Below, in pieces: positions 11,000 to 18,242 of a DNA stretch of 59,682 bases. The notes beneath the pieces were generated by a model, which was not told where the DNA came from, did not search any database, and saw nothing but the letters and a program-made list of their open reading frames with translations. This DNA comes from Candidatus Woesearchaeota archaeon (lineage in GTDB: Archaea; Nanobdellota; Nanobdellia; Woesearchaeales; GW2011-AR4): the NCBI GenBank assembly GCA_016180235.1, contig JACPBQ010000007.1:1-59682 (forward strand), read 5' to 3'. The stretch's first letter is position 1, and each line of letters starts with the position of its first letter. The position numbers were made by a program, and so were the translations under genes.

Positions 11000-12802
11000 C
11001 TAATACTTATTCTCCAATTGCAGCTTTGGATATATCCCCAATGACTTGAACTCATCAAGTATCAGTTTGAATGCATAGCTTATCTCAACATCATTTATCT
11101 CGACATTCTCCCCGCATATTGGGCAGTAGCTCTTTCCCTTGTAATCATCTTTAATTGCAATCGTGCCGCAGCTCTCGCATACTGGCACAATCGTCTTGTC
11201 TGAGTCAAACCTTTCTTTCAGCAATAATGAAGCCCCATGGGCTACAAACGTGTCTTTTTCCATCTCTCCCAGTCTCAGGCCTCCTTCTTTTGCCCTTCCC
11301 TCTGTTGGCTGTCTTGTAAGCAGCTGTATCGGGCCTCTTGCCCTCGAATGTATCTTGTTAGCTACCAGGTGCTTCAATTTCAGGTAATACATGTTTCCCA
11401 CAAATATTTTTGCATCCAGCATCTCTCCTGTTATGCCGTTGTAGAAAGTCTCCACTCCATTTTCCCTGAAGCCCATGCTCTTTAGCTCTTCCCTTAGTTT
11501 TTCCTCGGGCTCTGCATCAAATGTTGTCCCGTTGATGTACCTTCCAGATAAAGCCCCGACTTTTCCCGCGAGCATCTCTATCAGATGGCTTATGGTCATT
11601 CTTGACGGGATTCCGTGCGGCGAGAAAATAAGGTCAGGGACTATTCCTGATTCGGAGAAAGGCATGTCGCCTTCCGGGACAATCAGGCCAACCACGCCTT
11701 TCTGGCCATGGCGTGAAGTAAACTTATCCCCTACTTCCGGAACTCTTTCATCCCTTAATCTTACCTGCACGAGCCTGTTTCCTTCCTCGTTTTCCGTCAA
11801 TAATACAAAATCAACAATTCCTCTTTCCCCGTGCTTCAGGCTTACAGAGCTTTCCCTTCTTGTTCCTGCAGTTAAATTATACTCTTCCAGCGAGCTTAAG
11901 AACCTTGGAGGGCTTGTCTTGCCTATGACTACATCTCCTTCAGCAACCTGCGCCTCAGCATAAATTATGCCGTCATCTTCCAAAAACCTGTAGTCGCGCT
12001 CGCTCTTATAGCCTTTTACATCCTTGTCGGGTATGCTTACCTGGTCTATCAGGCCGCCGGAGTACCTTAGCTCCTCTGCTATGCTTGGCCTGTAATATGT
12101 AGAGCGTCCGAGACCTCTCTCTATAGAAGCCCTGTTGAGTATGATTGCATCCTCCATGTTATATCCCTTGTAGCTCATTACCGCTACAATGATGTTCTGC
12201 CCTGCTGGATGCTTGTCGTAATGGCTCATGTCATGCATTATTGTTTTTACCACAGGAACATGCGGGTAGTGCAATAAATTTACATCCATGTCCATCCTTA
12301 CTGCAAGGTTGGCTGCATACAATCCCAATGACTGCTTCTGGTTCTTGCTTCCTGCATTCAGCCTTGTTGACTGGTTGTAGTTCCCGTATGGGACCAAAGA
12401 AGTTGTAAGGCCGAACATCGCCATCGGCGTGATTTCAAGATGAGTATGCTCCGGTGTAAGGTCGCTTTCAAAGAATGCTACAAGAGTATTTTCCTCCTCT
12501 GCCGCATCAAGGTATTCAATTACTCCCTGTTTTACCAGGTCGCTCCATGAGATCTCATTCTTTTCCAGCTGCTTTATGTGTTTTTCCGTCAGCAGGGGCC
12601 TTCCGTCCCTCACAATTATCAGGGGCCTTCTTGCCCTTCCTTTTGAAGTCTCGACGTGTATCTCATTGGATTTGACGTTATAATATACGTTAAGGTTGTC
12701 TGTTACGCTTCCCGTCCTTCTTTCTTCCCTTATCCTGCTCACAAAACTATTAGGATCTTCAGCGGTACCGACAAATTTGCTGTTGTAGTATACTTCTGCC
12801 AT
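11000..12802 (-). CDS. rpoB1: DNA-directed RNA polymerase subunit B'
   Basis: 600 residues. C-terminal half of the second largest subunit, split as in many archaea. Motifs seen include YNMEDAIILNRASIERGLGR, the RHGQKGVVGLIV segment close to the active site, FSPHGIPSRMTI, and HARARGPIQLLTRQPTEGR-type sequence (here HSRARGPIQLLTRQPTEGR). A C-terminal zinc ribbon has CESCG...CPICGE. It begins 20 nt after rpoB'' ends, in the same transcript. A 324 nt gap follows before rpoA', where most archaea have none or very little. Confidence 0.97.
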   Translation of the reverse strand: MAEVYYNSKFVGTAEDPNSFVSRIREERRTGSVTDNLNVYYNVKSNEIHVETSKGRARRPLIIVRDGRPLLTEKHIKQLEKNEISWSDLVKQGVIEYLDAAEEENTLVAFFESDLTPEHTHLEITPMAMFGLTTSLVPYGNYNQSTRLNAGSKNQKQSLGLYAANLAVRMDMDVNLLHYPHVPVVKTIMHDMSHYDKHPAGQNIIVAVMSYKGYNMEDAIILNRASIERGLGRSTYYRPSIAEELRYSGGLIDQVSIPDKDVKGYKSERDYRFLEDDGIIYAEAQVAEGDVVIGKTSPPRFLSSLEEYNLTAGTRRESSVSLKHGERGIVDFVLLTENEEGNRLVQVRLRDERVPEVGDKFTSRHGQKGVVGLIVPEGDMPFSESGIVPDLIFSPHGIPSRMTISHLIEMLAGKVGALSGRYINGTTFDAEPEEKLREELKSMGFRENGVETFYNGITGEMLDAKIFVGNMYYLKLKHLVANKIHSRARGPIQLLTRQPTEGRAKEGGLRLGEMEKDTFVAHGASLLLKERFDSDKTIVPVCESCGTIAIKDDYKGKSYCPICGENVEINDVEISYAFKLILDEFKSLGIYPKLQLENKY

Positions 12803-12822
12803 TATATCTCCTTTATTCTTTC

Positions 12823-14310
12823 CTATTTAACAGCCTTTAACCCAAAATTTTTAAGCTGCTTTAATGTCTCATTCTCGTCTGAACCCTGGGAAATAGAGCA
12901 CAGCAGGGCAAGGTTTTTTCTCAGTCCGATGTTCGTGCCTTCAGGGGTCTCTATGGGGCATAATCTTCCAAGATGAGTTGAATGCAGTTCGCGGGCTTCA
13001 AAATTTTCCTGGCTTGCAGATAGAGGGCTTACTACACGCTGCAAATGCGACAGCGTTTCCAGGTAGTTGAGCCTCTGGATTCTCTGGCTTATCCCTTTCC
13101 TCCCGCTGACCCATGTTCCTGTTGCCATTGATGAATATATCCTCTGCGTAAGCAGCTTGTCCCTTATTATCACTTTTATTGACGGAAACTTGCCGCGCTT
13201 GACAATCCTCTGGAAATTATACAATAAGTCTCCGATCAGAACCTTGAGATTGAGCCTGAGCAAATCAGCCAGTAAATCCCCGGCAAGCTTAAGCCTCTTG
13301 TTCATGTAATGGTCCTTGTCATCGGTGTTAAGGTCTCCTCTCGAGACCATTATGAATTTCTTGATCATCTTGCACAGGTTATAGGCCTTGAATATCCTAT
13401 CCTCTTTTTTTATGCCGATATGCGGCATGAGGTATTTGTCAAGTATCTCCCCCATCCTTTCAAGCCTTACTTCCTTTGACTGCGTTATTCCGACTTTTTT
13501 TGCGATGTAGTCTACAGCTTCCTCCTCGGTCTTGATGCTTGCGAATTCAATGAGGTTAAGGATTACTTCGTCATACTGCTTGTCGTCTGAGATGTACCTT
13601 GTTATCTCCTCGTCCTTGAGCATGCCAAGGGCTTTTATAAGGACCAATGCAGGTATCCTTTTTACCCTTGTGAAAGTGATGTAGAACAAACCGTCTTTTA
13701 GCTTTTCCATCGTATGCGGGATCTTGAATGAGCCGAACTCTGAAAACAGCTTGCCGACAAACGGCGATGTGCCTGTGGCATCTTCCTCAACCAAAAACTT
13801 GTTTGATGCAAGGTCCTCTATTGTTATAAGGACTTTTTCGGTACCGTTGATTATGAAATATCCTCCGGGCTCGTCAGGATCCTCCCCGTTTTCTATCAGC
13901 TCATTCCTGTTCATGTTGTGCAGGTGGCACCACTTGCTCTTGAGCATTATGGGTATGTTCCCGACCTGGGTAACAAAGCTTTCCCTCTGCACTCCATTTA
14001 TATGGGCGCTCACTTCAATGAAGGTAGGGGCAGAATAAGTCAGTTTCCTCAGCCTGGCTTCCATCGGGAAAATATTCCTTTTGCTGCCGTCAGCCTCTGT
14101 TATTTCCGGCTTTACAGACCATATTTTGTCCAGTTTGATCCTGAAATCATCGATGTTATGCGGTATTATTGTAGGAACAATCTCCTTGTTTTCTTCCAGT
14201 ATGACATTCAGCTCCTTGTCCATGAACTGGTTGAAAGACTCTATGTCTGAGTCTACAAAACTCTGCTCGGCAAAATATTTCTGCATCAGGATTTTTCCGT
14301 ATTTATACAT
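12823..14310 (-). CDS. rpoB2: DNA-directed RNA polymerase subunit B''
   Basis: 495 residues. N-terminal half of the second largest subunit: protrusion, lobe and fork regions. Recognised from GYFIINGTEKVLI (about 145-160), the RDKLLTQRIYSSMATGTW region and the fork sequence RELHSTHLGRLCPIETPEGTNIGLRKNLAL near the end. Its ATG at 14310 overlaps the last codons of rpoH (stop at 14303), so translation is coupled. The H-B''-B' order is the archaeal standard. Confidence 0.97.
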   Translation of the reverse strand: MYKYGKILMQKYFAEQSFVDSDIESFNQFMDKELNVILEENKEIVPTIIPHNIDDFRIKLDKIWSVKPEITEADGSKRNIFPMEARLRKLTYSAPTFIEVSAHINGVQRESFVTQVGNIPIMLKSKWCHLHNMNRNELIENGEDPDEPGGYFIINGTEKVLITIEDLASNKFLVEEDATGTSPFVGKLFSEFGSFKIPHTMEKLKDGLFYITFTRVKRIPALVLIKALGMLKDEEITRYISDDKQYDEVILNLIEFASIKTEEEAVDYIAKKVGITQSKEVRLERMGEILDKYLMPHIGIKKEDRIFKAYNLCKMIKKFIMVSRGDLNTDDKDHYMNKRLKLAGDLLADLLRLNLKVLIGDLLYNFQRIVKRGKFPSIKVIIRDKLLTQRIYSSMATGTWVSGRKGISQRIQRLNYLETLSHLQRVVSPLSASQENFEARELHSTHLGRLCPIETPEGTNIGLRKNLALLCSISQGSDENETLKQLKNFGLKAVK

Positions 14311-14545
14311 CGACTACCACCCTGTAAAATACCGCTTCTCCTGCAGTCATGCTTTTTCTTGTGATCTTTATTACATCTCCTGCTTTCACGCCCAAAGCCT
14401 GCATGGCTGCATCGGTGCTTAATACCCTTGGAAGCTCCTTTAGAGAAATATTGTAGTCCTGCAGCAGCTTTTCTTTTTGCTTGTCGCCAAGCTTCGCATG
14501 CTTAGGCATCAATATATGCTTGTCGACATTAAATTTTTTCTTCAT
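14303..14545 (-). CDS. rpoH: DNA-directed RNA polymerase subunit H (Rpb5-like)
   Basis: 80 residues, the normal archaeal size. It matches the C-terminal domain of eukaryotic Rpb5: HILMPKHAKLGDKQKEKLL at 10-28 and the LPRVLSTDAAMQALGVKAGDVIKITR core at 38-63. The subunit lies at the downstream DNA jaw. First gene of the RNA polymerase series, starting about 35 nt downstream (on the minus strand) of the tRNA-Lys 3' end, so tRNA and polymerase genes may be co-transcribed or closely spaced. Confidence 0.95.
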   Translation of the reverse strand: MKKKFNVDKHILMPKHAKLGDKQKEKLLQDYNISLKELPRVLSTDAAMQALGVKAGDVIKITRKSMTAGEAVFYRVVVDV

Positions 14546-14579
14546 ACTTACGCTGAACCCTCTTGCTTTTTGACTATAA

Positions 14580-14728
14580 TGGGCCGGACGAGACTCCCAA
14601 ATCCAGAGGACTTGTGATATCCCTCTGGGATATTCGGACTCGCGACCTCCTGATTACCTTCCCTTAGGTTTTGAAAACCCTTGGTTTTGATAAAAGTCAG
14701 GCGCTCTACCAGGCTGAGCTACCGGCCC
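14580..14728 (-). tRNA. tRNA-Lys(TTT) with anticodon-loop and T-loop introns
   Basis: Acceptor GGGCCGG/CCGGCCC, D-stem GCTC/GAGC, anticodon stem CCTGA/TCAGG and T-stem GCGAG/CTCGT are complete. Intron 1 (14690-14655, 36 nt) is at 37/38: 3-nt bulges TAT and TAA flank the 4-bp helix CTTT/AAGG, and splicing gives the loop CTTTTAA. Intron 2 (14632-14594, 39 nt) sits in the T-loop at 59/60: bulges AAT and AGT flank helix TCCG/TGGG, with an intron hairpin ATCCCAGAGG/CCTCTGGAT. Splicing restores the loop TCCGAAT. The mature tRNA would be 74 nt. Boundaries are deduced by eye. Confidence 0.88.
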
Positions 14729-14750
14729 GCGTTTATACCGTGGATATAAA

Positions 14751-14940
14751 CGCCCTGGCCGGGACTTCCAGCAAACTTTTCCATCGTTCCGTGAGGTTGC
14801 AGACCTCACATTGCATGCATTTTTAGCGAATTTTTGGAAAAAATTCGTTTTGAACCCGGGTCGAAGCCGTGACAGGGCTTCATGATAGTTTCTGCAGCAT
14901 TTTAATCCTAAAATGCTGAGCCAGGCTACACTACCAGGGC
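14751..14940 (-). tRNA. tRNA-Asp(GTC) with D-loop and T-loop introns
   Basis: Acceptor GCCCTGG/CCAGGGC with discriminator G, anticodon stem AAGCC/GGCTT, loop CTGTCAC (anticodon GTC), T-stem CCGGG/CCCGG. The D-loop is interrupted by about 31 nt (14919-14889) holding a 10-bp hairpin CAGCATTTTA/TAAAATGCTG; removal gives a D-loop ending GGCCTATCAT. The T-loop is interrupted by 84 nt (14848-14765): bulges AAA and AGT flank helix TTCA/TGGA, and splicing gives TTCAAAT. No anticodon-loop intron. Mature length would be 74-75 nt. It lies directly upstream of tRNA-Lys on the same strand. Confidence 0.87.
14765..14848 (-). ncRNA. Structured T-loop intron of tRNA-Asp
   Basis: 84 nt. Order: hairpin CGAATTTTT/AAAAATTCG; A-rich joint then ATGCAATG; helix GTGAGGT/ACCTCAC; then CGGAACGATGGAAAAG and TTTGCTGGAAG. 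ATGCAATG and CGGAACGATGGAAAAG are identical in the T-loop intron of tRNA-Pro(GGG), while both helices differ in sequence but still pair. It is either a related mobile intron or an RNA with a function after excision. Confidence 0.7.
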
Positions 14941-15242
14941 ATTTTGTCAAATACGGCATAGATAACCCTCTTTTAACTAAAGCAGCTGTAAATTATAGCC
15001 TTTTAGCTAAAGAAAGATTATCCCGCATTTTAATCAGAATTATTTGCTTATTTATAAAGTTTACTGATTTAATCGGCATTTTGATACTGCTGCATCTCTC
15101 AAAATCTGTACAAGAAATAATACAATCTCCTGATAAAACTTCTATTTAAAATTTTCGTTACTAAAGCATATATTTGGCAGAAAAAATCAAAAACCTTAAT
15201 AACAAAAAGCATATTTTAAGGATATTCTGGAGGTGCGTATTT
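14941..15242. other. Intergenic region between tRNA-Asp and small Cys-rich gene
   Basis: About 300 nt of AT-rich sequence. I see no supported gene. The part next to 14940 should carry the promoter of the minus-strand tRNA pair (an A/T-rich run CTTTAGTTAAAAG, read on the minus strand, about 25-45 nt upstream of tRNA-Asp). The part near 15225-15242 carries the ribosome-binding site TGGAGGTG of the plus-strand small gene. Confidence 0.4.
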
Positions 15243-15386
15243 ATGCATTATATCTGTACTGGTGGTTGTGAAGGAGTTTCAGACAAAAAGGGCGTTTGCC
15301 AAGCTGGGGATTGCCCAAAGCATGGAAAGCCATTGTCAAAATGCAGCTGCGGAGATGGCAGGCATGCAGGAGCTTTTGACGGTTAA
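15243..15386 (+). CDS. Small Cys/His-rich metal-binding protein
   Basis: 47 residues from the ATG at 15243, 7 nt after GGAGGTG. Contains CTGGC, CQAGDCPKHGKPL and CSCGDGRH, a set of Cys and His residues that could bind one or two zinc ions or a similar metal. Very short proteins with a CTGGC...CQ..CPKHG...C.C pattern recur in small archaeal and candidate-phylum bacterial genomes, in my recollection. Function unknown. It stands alone between tRNA genes. Confidence 0.75.
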   Translation: MHYICTGGCEGVSDKKGVCQAGDCPKHGKPLSKCSCGDGRHAGAFDG

Positions 15387-15501
15387 CGATATTGGGTAGG
15401 AACGGCTTTGAGCTTTATAATCTGATAGCATAAGGTTTCTCATTGTAAAGGGGTAAATAAGAAAAAGTTATAAACAAGGCCTTGTTTCCGTCTTGTTTAA
15501 A

Positions 15502-16062
15502 ATGGCTGAAATAATTGGGCTTGGCAATTTAAGTGCAGTATCCATAGCAGAATTGGTTGATTCTGGAAATGTTGAGATTTTAACTAAAGAAGAAGATTTA
15601 GCTGCACTTCATAAAAACCAGTTAAAGGATATTGGTGCTCGTTTAAAGTTTTATGTTGATAGGCAGTCAGGATTATCTTTGCCATTGAGGATGAGGCTAG
15701 TTACTGCAGGCCATGTTTTAATGCCAAACATGCCGGTTTCTGCTGTTACTTACGAACAATATGCTGGAGACGGCGTGGGTGTGCATCTGCCTTGGTATGA
15801 GGGGACTGCCATAGTGTTTCCTGAAAATAAGGCAGTGATTGGGCTGGATAAGAGGTGCGGCTATGCTTTTGACAATAAGATGCGTCGTGCTTTTGGGAAG
15901 GCAGATCCATTTTTTGCACCGGAAGAGTCGGGCTGGAAAAGTGATCAGCAGGGAAGGACACTAGAAACTAATATCAGGATTAGGCATGGGGACTATGATG
16001 ATATCCATTCTTTACCAAGGCAGGTAAGTGTTGTTGTAAAGTATGATGCAAAAACATTTTGA
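15502..16062 (+). CDS. Hypothetical soluble protein
   Basis: 186 residues from the ATG at 15502; an in-frame TTG at 15493 is less likely. No family recognised. The protein appears globular with alternating beta and alpha segments, without a signal peptide or membrane helix. A notable stretch is GDGVGVHLPWYEGTAIVFPENKAVIGLDKRCGYAFDNK (written here only as a location, about residues 92-129), rich in Gly and aromatic residues. Codon use is more AT-ending than in the polymerase genes. It lies between the Cys-rich small gene and tRNA-Tyr and may belong to the pool of orphan genes in this genome. Confidence 0.6.
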   Translation: MAEIIGLGNLSAVSIAELVDSGNVEILTKEEDLAALHKNQLKDIGARLKFYVDRQSGLSLPLRMRLVTAGHVLMPNMPVSAVTYEQYAGDGVGVHLPWYEGTAIVFPENKAVIGLDKRCGYAFDNKMRRAFGKADPFFAPEESGWKSDQQGRTLETNIRIRHGDYDDIHSLPRQVSVVVKYDAKTF

Positions 16063-16123
16063 TTTATTTGTTAATAACTTCTAAGAAAATACTGAATGAA
16101 ATTCATCATCAATAATAAAAATA

Positions 16124-16279
16124 TCCCCACCCCCGGATTTGAATTTCCCAAACCAATCATATTGATTGATTCTCCAGGAACCTTTCGGTCTCAGCTGACT
16201 TGTTCTCATTTAAGCAGAATGCACTATCAAACAAGCGGTTTCCCTACAGCCGAACGCACTGCCGTTGTGCTAGGTGGGG
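16124..16279 (-). tRNA. tRNA-Tyr(GTA) with anticodon-loop and T-arm introns
   Basis: Acceptor CCCCACC/GGTGGGG gives the archaeal-type C1-G72 pair with discriminator A. D-arm GCAC-AACGGCA-GTGC. Anticodon stem TTCGG/CCGAA with loop CTGTAG^A. The intron at 37/38 is about 54 nt (16243-16190) and folds with CTTGTT/AACAAG. A second intron of 30 nt (16173-16144) lies between positions 53 and 54: bulges GGA and AAT flank the 4-bp helix TCCT/GGGA, capped by AATCAATCA/TGATTGGTT. After splicing the T-arm is CCTGG-TTCAAAT-CCGGG. Mature length is about 72 nt. Confidence 0.85.
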
Positions 16280-16340
16280 AGAATTTATTGAATTCCTATC
16301 TGCTTTAAAAACATTATGAAAAAAGAATCAGGAAACAAGC

Positions 16341-17771
16341 CTACCCGCTGATATTGAGCCTGTTTGATGATGTCGTGAATGTCTTGTCATTCGCTTTAAA
16401 CACCGCTGTCGCTGCCGGGAAGCTGAAGCTACCGAGTATTGAAAGCTTTGACTTTATCCTGTATGAAAGCACTCTTTCTTCGGAAACATCAAGATTGTCA
16501 ATCTCCCATTTTACAATAGTGGTGCCTTTTTTCTCATGCCTGAGCACCTTGGTCGGCTGCAATGATCCGATGGAGACTTCCCTCTCGATATTTACAATGC
16601 TTGGTATGACTTCTGTCACTTCAATGTCCTTTATTTTTGTCCTGCCCCTGTTCTGCACGTGCAGTGTGACTGACATTTCGGTTACTCCGCCTTCACTTTT
16701 CACTAGGCTGCTTGTGCCTTTCATTATTACCAATGGGGCCCTTAAGGTGTAGTATGCCGCTATCAGAAGCACCAGAAGGATTATTACGGCGAACAGAGGT
16801 ATGAAATTTTTTGTAACTGTAACTCTCATCTTGTTGTTTTCAAGATCACCATCCCATTCAAAGTAGCTTTTGCCGTTTTCTTTTACAACTCTTGCATTTG
16901 GATCCTCTGATGAGAATATGGTCTCAAGCAGTGTCGTTTCTGCTCTGAATGTTCCCTTATAATCCGGATTGTTAGATATAAAATCATAGACCGTTTTTGT
17001 TGTCAGCAGGCTTTTTTTCTGGCTTACCATCTCTTTATCGGTGTATTCGATGATTTGCACTTCCCTTACTATTGGGGTTATGATGCTCATGTCATCCATT
17101 AATAAAGAGACAGCCACTTCGCTTTCCTGCGCATTTGTAAGAGGATCAATGCTTTTTGCTGCCATGACTGTCTTCTCCTCTTTCGGGCCAAGGGAAGTGT
17201 TTATGGTTTCCTGCATGAAGTTGCTTTCAATCTTCACTGTGAGCGTTGGATAGTCTATTATGTTCTGGTTGTTTAGCACTATCTTTATCGGTATTTCCTC
17301 CCTTGGATCTATCTTTTCAGGAATTCCGACGCTGGTAACTACAGTAGGCACATAGCCTCCTATAAGTCCCTGCACCGATAAGACAGAAACCTTGAGCTGT
17401 ACGGATTTTAGCTGGTTTGTCTTTTCTGACCTGATATTTACTGTAACTGCATAAGTGCCTATATCCTTTATTTTCAAAGGCTCAACAACAAGCTCCACGC
17501 TTCCCTCTTTTCCGGGCTGCGAAGCAATCGTTATGGGATTGACAATTGGGTCTGTCCTGACATCCCATATTGGAAAATCTGGAGTATAGATCCTGTATTC
17601 ATCAGCATCCTTTATGTTGTTCTTTATGGCAATCTTGAATTTTGCGAATTCATCGATTGTAATCCTGTCCTTCACAGGCTCAACGGTTATGTCAAAAAGC
17701 TCGGCATTTGCCAAGGAAGCATATAGAACCAGCACAATTGCCAAAATGCCTAATTTCCTGAACAAACCCAT
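16341..17771 (-). CDS. Secreted, membrane-anchored protein with NEW3/DUF11-like domains
   Basis: 476 residues. An N-terminal signal peptide (about 1-23, ending ANA) leads into two beta-sandwich repeats similar to the NEW3/CARDB class (about 25-135 and 140-240). A strong membrane helix follows at about 328-347 (FIPLFAVIILLVLLIAAYY). The C-terminal part (about 355-476) resembles a DUF11-type domain (VQNRGRTKIKDIEVTEVIP). Probably a surface or envelope protein. No enzymatic motif. It stands between tRNA-Tyr and tRNA-Pro on the same strand. Confidence 0.65.
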   Translation of the reverse strand: MGLFRKLGILAIVLVLYASLANAELFDITVEPVKDRITIDEFAKFKIAIKNNIKDADEYRIYTPDFPIWDVRTDPIVNPITIASQPGKEGSVELVVEPLKIKDIGTYAVTVNIRSEKTNQLKSVQLKVSVLSVQGLIGGYVPTVVTSVGIPEKIDPREEIPIKIVLNNQNIIDYPTLTVKIESNFMQETINTSLGPKEEKTVMAAKSIDPLTNAQESEVAVSLLMDDMSIITPIVREVQIIEYTDKEMVSQKKSLLTTKTVYDFISNNPDYKGTFRAETTLLETIFSSEDPNARVVKENGKSYFEWDGDLENNKMRVTVTKNFIPLFAVIILLVLLIAAYYTLRAPLVIMKGTSSLVKSEGGVTEMSVTLHVQNRGRTKIKDIEVTEVIPSIVNIEREVSIGSLQPTKVLRHEKKGTTIVKWEIDNLDVSEERVLSYRIKSKLSILGSFSFPAATAVFKANDKTFTTSSNRLNISG

Positions 17772-17845
17772 AAAATTCCACCGCTTTTGTTATTGTGTTA
17801 TTTCATGCCCTACTTATATATAAATCTTTTTGATTAAGGTAAAAA

Positions 17846-18048
17846 TGGGGCTGCGAGGACTTTCGCCAACCTTTTCCATCGTTCCGCGGAATTGAGCAGT
17901 GCGAAATTCCGCATTGCATTCTTTTTCCCCGGGCTTTTTTGAAAAAGGCCGTTTCGAACCCCGATTGCTACCACTCTGTAAGCTCCCTTACTGCAGGAGT
18001 TGAGGCTTTCCCCAAGGTAGAGTGATAGCCAAGTTACACTACAGCCCC
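17846..18048 (-). tRNA. tRNA-Pro(GGG) with anticodon-loop and T-loop introns
   Basis: Acceptor GGGGCTG/CAGCCCC, discriminator A, D-arm GTGTAACTTGGCTATCAC, anticodon stem CTACC/GGTAG, T-stem CGGGG/CCTCG. Intron 1 (18009-17974, 36 nt) follows the anticodon GGG and G37. Intron 2 (17952-17860, 93 nt) is in the T-loop at 59/60: bulges AAA and AGT flank the perfect helix TTCG/CGAA, and splicing yields the canonical loop TTCGAAT. Mature length would be 74 nt. A second tRNA-Pro with anticodon CGG is at 46245-46343. Confidence 0.88.
17860..17952 (-). ncRNA. Structured T-loop intron of tRNA-Pro(GGG)
   Basis: 93 nt with the same layout as the Asp intron: hairpin GGC(C)TTTTT/AAAAAGCC, A-rich joint and ATGCAATG, helix GCGGAATT/AATTCCGC with an 11-nt loop, then CGGAACGATGGAAAAG and GTTGGCGAAAG. 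The single-stranded blocks are conserved between the two introns while helix sequences change in a compensating way, which supports a common RNA fold. Confidence 0.7.
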
Positions 18049-18081
18049 TCAAAACCAAGCTTTATGCCCAGAAATATAAAC

Positions 18082-18240
18082 TTATTTGTCCCCGCATGTT
18101 ATGTTGTAGGCAGCAACAAGGGAAAAAAGAATTCCGATGACAAATAAAAACCAGTCCTTAACAATCAAAAAATACAATGAAAAAGCTATGCCTACTATCG
18201 CCAAAAGCTTAAAAGCTGTTTTTCTTACCGGAATCTTCAT
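18082..18240 (-). CDS. Small two-helix membrane protein
   Basis: 52 residues, MKIPVRKTAFKLL at the start, with two hydrophobic segments (about 10-27 and 29-46) and a short polar end (ITCGDK). The ATG at 18240 is 2 nt after the TAG of the preceding membrane-protein gene, with GGAAG overlapping that gene's end, so translational coupling is likely. Too short to recognise a family. It could be a small partner of the 196-residue membrane protein encoded upstream. Confidence 0.6.
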   Translation of the reverse strand: MKIPVRKTAFKLLAIVGIAFSLYFLIVKDWFLFVIGILFSLVAAYNITCGDK

Positions 18241-18242
18241 GA

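Noticed and set aside
14765-14848. T-loop inserts as group I introns or as integrase attachment junctions
   Set aside because: 84-93 nt is far below group I size and no catalytic core is visible; the bulge-helix-bulge motif and restored T-loops fit protein-spliced introns. Both tRNA halves are present and in order, unlike an integrated element.
14765-14848. C/D or H/ACA guide RNA inside the intron
   Set aside because: No RTGATGA/CTGA pair and no ACA box at proper spacing; GGAACGATGGAAAAG does not match either class.
14654-14959. 101-codon frame across the Lys and Asp tRNA genes
   Set aside because: The region is explained base by base by two intron-bearing tRNA genes.
17834-18058. 74-codon frame on the minus strand
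   Set aside because: It covers tRNA-Pro(GGG) and its introns; no protein features.
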